Shown here piece after piece: positions 4,677 through 5,014 of a stretch of 5,014 bases of DNA (positions are counted from its first letter, which is position 1; each line of letters opens with the position of its first letter). The position numbers and the translations under genes are program-made. The DNA is from Dichloromethanomonas sp964477085 (GTDB lineage: Bacteria; Bacillota; Desulfitobacteriia; Desulfitobacteriales; Syntrophobotulaceae). The DNA lies in assembly GCA_964477085.1 (NCBI GenBank), contig CAYZDF010000125.1:1-5014 (forward strand). The letters run 5' to 3'. The notes below the pieces were generated by a model that did no database searches, was not told where the DNA came from, and worked only from the letters and a program-made list of their open reading frames with translations.

Positions 4677-5014
4677 ATGCCTAAGGTACAGGTAGTTAAC
4701 ATGCAGGGATCTCCGGTTGGAGAAATGGAATTAAATGAACAGATTTTTGGTATTGAGCCGAATGTCCATGTGATGCATTCAGCGGTTGTAGCCCAATTAG
4801 CGAACGCAAGAGTTGGAACCCATTCCACATTGGGCCGCAGTGAAGTTCGAGGCGGCGGACGCAAGCCTTGGAGACAGAAAGGCACAGGACGTGCCAGAGC
4901 AGGGACTATTCGTTCTCCTCTCTGGAGAGGTGGCGGTATCGTCTTCGGACCAAAACCGAGAGATTATAGCAAAAAGTTACCTAAGAAAGTCAAAAGGTTA
5001 GCTCTTTGCTCAGC
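4677..5014 (+). CDS. rplD: 50S ribosomal protein L4, N-terminal part, cut by the window end
   Basis: L4 binds domain I of 23S rRNA, and its long loop lines the peptide exit tunnel. In E. coli it also represses its own S10 operon. The visible 112 codons, of a usual 200-210, begin MPKVQVVNMQGSPVGEMELN. They then give the hallmark loop TLGRSEVRGGGRKPWRQKGTGRARAG (51-76) and IRSPLWRGGGIVFGPKPRDYSKKLPKK (78-104), with the basic GRKPWRQKGTGRAR tunnel extension intact. The frame is still open at the last base. Residue 111 is Cys (LALCSA), where Lys or Arg is commoner as I recall. The gene follows rplC after 25 bases with a strong RBS, which is the S10 operon order; rplW would be expected next. Identity is certain even though truncated. 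The shorter open frame at 4813-5001 is only a shadow of this gene. Confidence 0.97.
   Translation, partial: MPKVQVVNMQGSPVGEMELNEQIFGIEPNVHVMHSAVVAQLANARVGTHSTLGRSEVRGGGRKPWRQKGTGRARAGTIRSPLWRGGGIVFGPKPRDYSKKLPKKVKRLALCS

Noticed and set aside
4813..5001. 62-codon + strand frame inside rplD
   Set aside because: It lies in another frame of the clear L4 coding sequence and has no RBS.

Overview
This window is a stretch of the bacterial str-S10 ribosomal protein cluster. All genes are on the + strand, in the order fusA (EF-G, missing only its first codons), tuf (EF-Tu), rpsJ (S10), rplC (L3), rplD (L4, cut by the window end). The proteins read as a low-to-moderate-GC Gram-positive anaerobe of class Clostridia. 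The best single clue is EF-Tu: it is 400 residues long and carries a short four-cysteine insertion just after the G5 motif. From memory, this resembles EF-Tu of Desulfitobacterium/Peptococcaceae-type Firmicutes. Strong AGGAGG-type ribosome binding sites and a GTG start on rplC fit the same picture. The family assignment is an inference; the class is more secure than the genus.

Layout: 1-2073 fusA; 2074-2127 A/T-rich spacer with the tuf ribosome binding site; 2128-3330 tuf; 3331-3527 a 197-base non-coding gap with two hairpins; 3528-3833 rpsJ; 3834-4021 a 188-base non-coding gap; 4022-4651 rplC; 4652-4676 a short spacer with an RBS; 4677-5014 rplD (5' part). No mobile elements, CRISPR, tRNA or rRNA genes are visible.

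The genes form one functional unit. EF-Tu delivers aminoacyl-tRNA and EF-G translocates the ribosome. S10 builds the 30S head, and as NusE it also joins antitermination complexes. L3 and L4 are early-assembly 50S proteins. Everything coding is conventional.

The unusual part is the rpsJ-rplC gap, a place where these genes normally lie close together. It contains a good sigma-A-type promoter with an extended -10. Immediately downstream is a compact set of mutually exclusive RNA structures: an 11-bp hairpin on a basal stem, an overlapping GC-rich hairpin followed by two T5 runs, and a third hairpin ending two bases before the rplC Shine-Dalgarno. This looks like an autoregulatory attenuator for the L3/L4 part of the S10 operon. 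The tuf-rpsJ gap has a second hairpin ending in the same GGAATTTTTA string, which hints at a related control point. These are structural inferences made by eye and need comparative and experimental testing.
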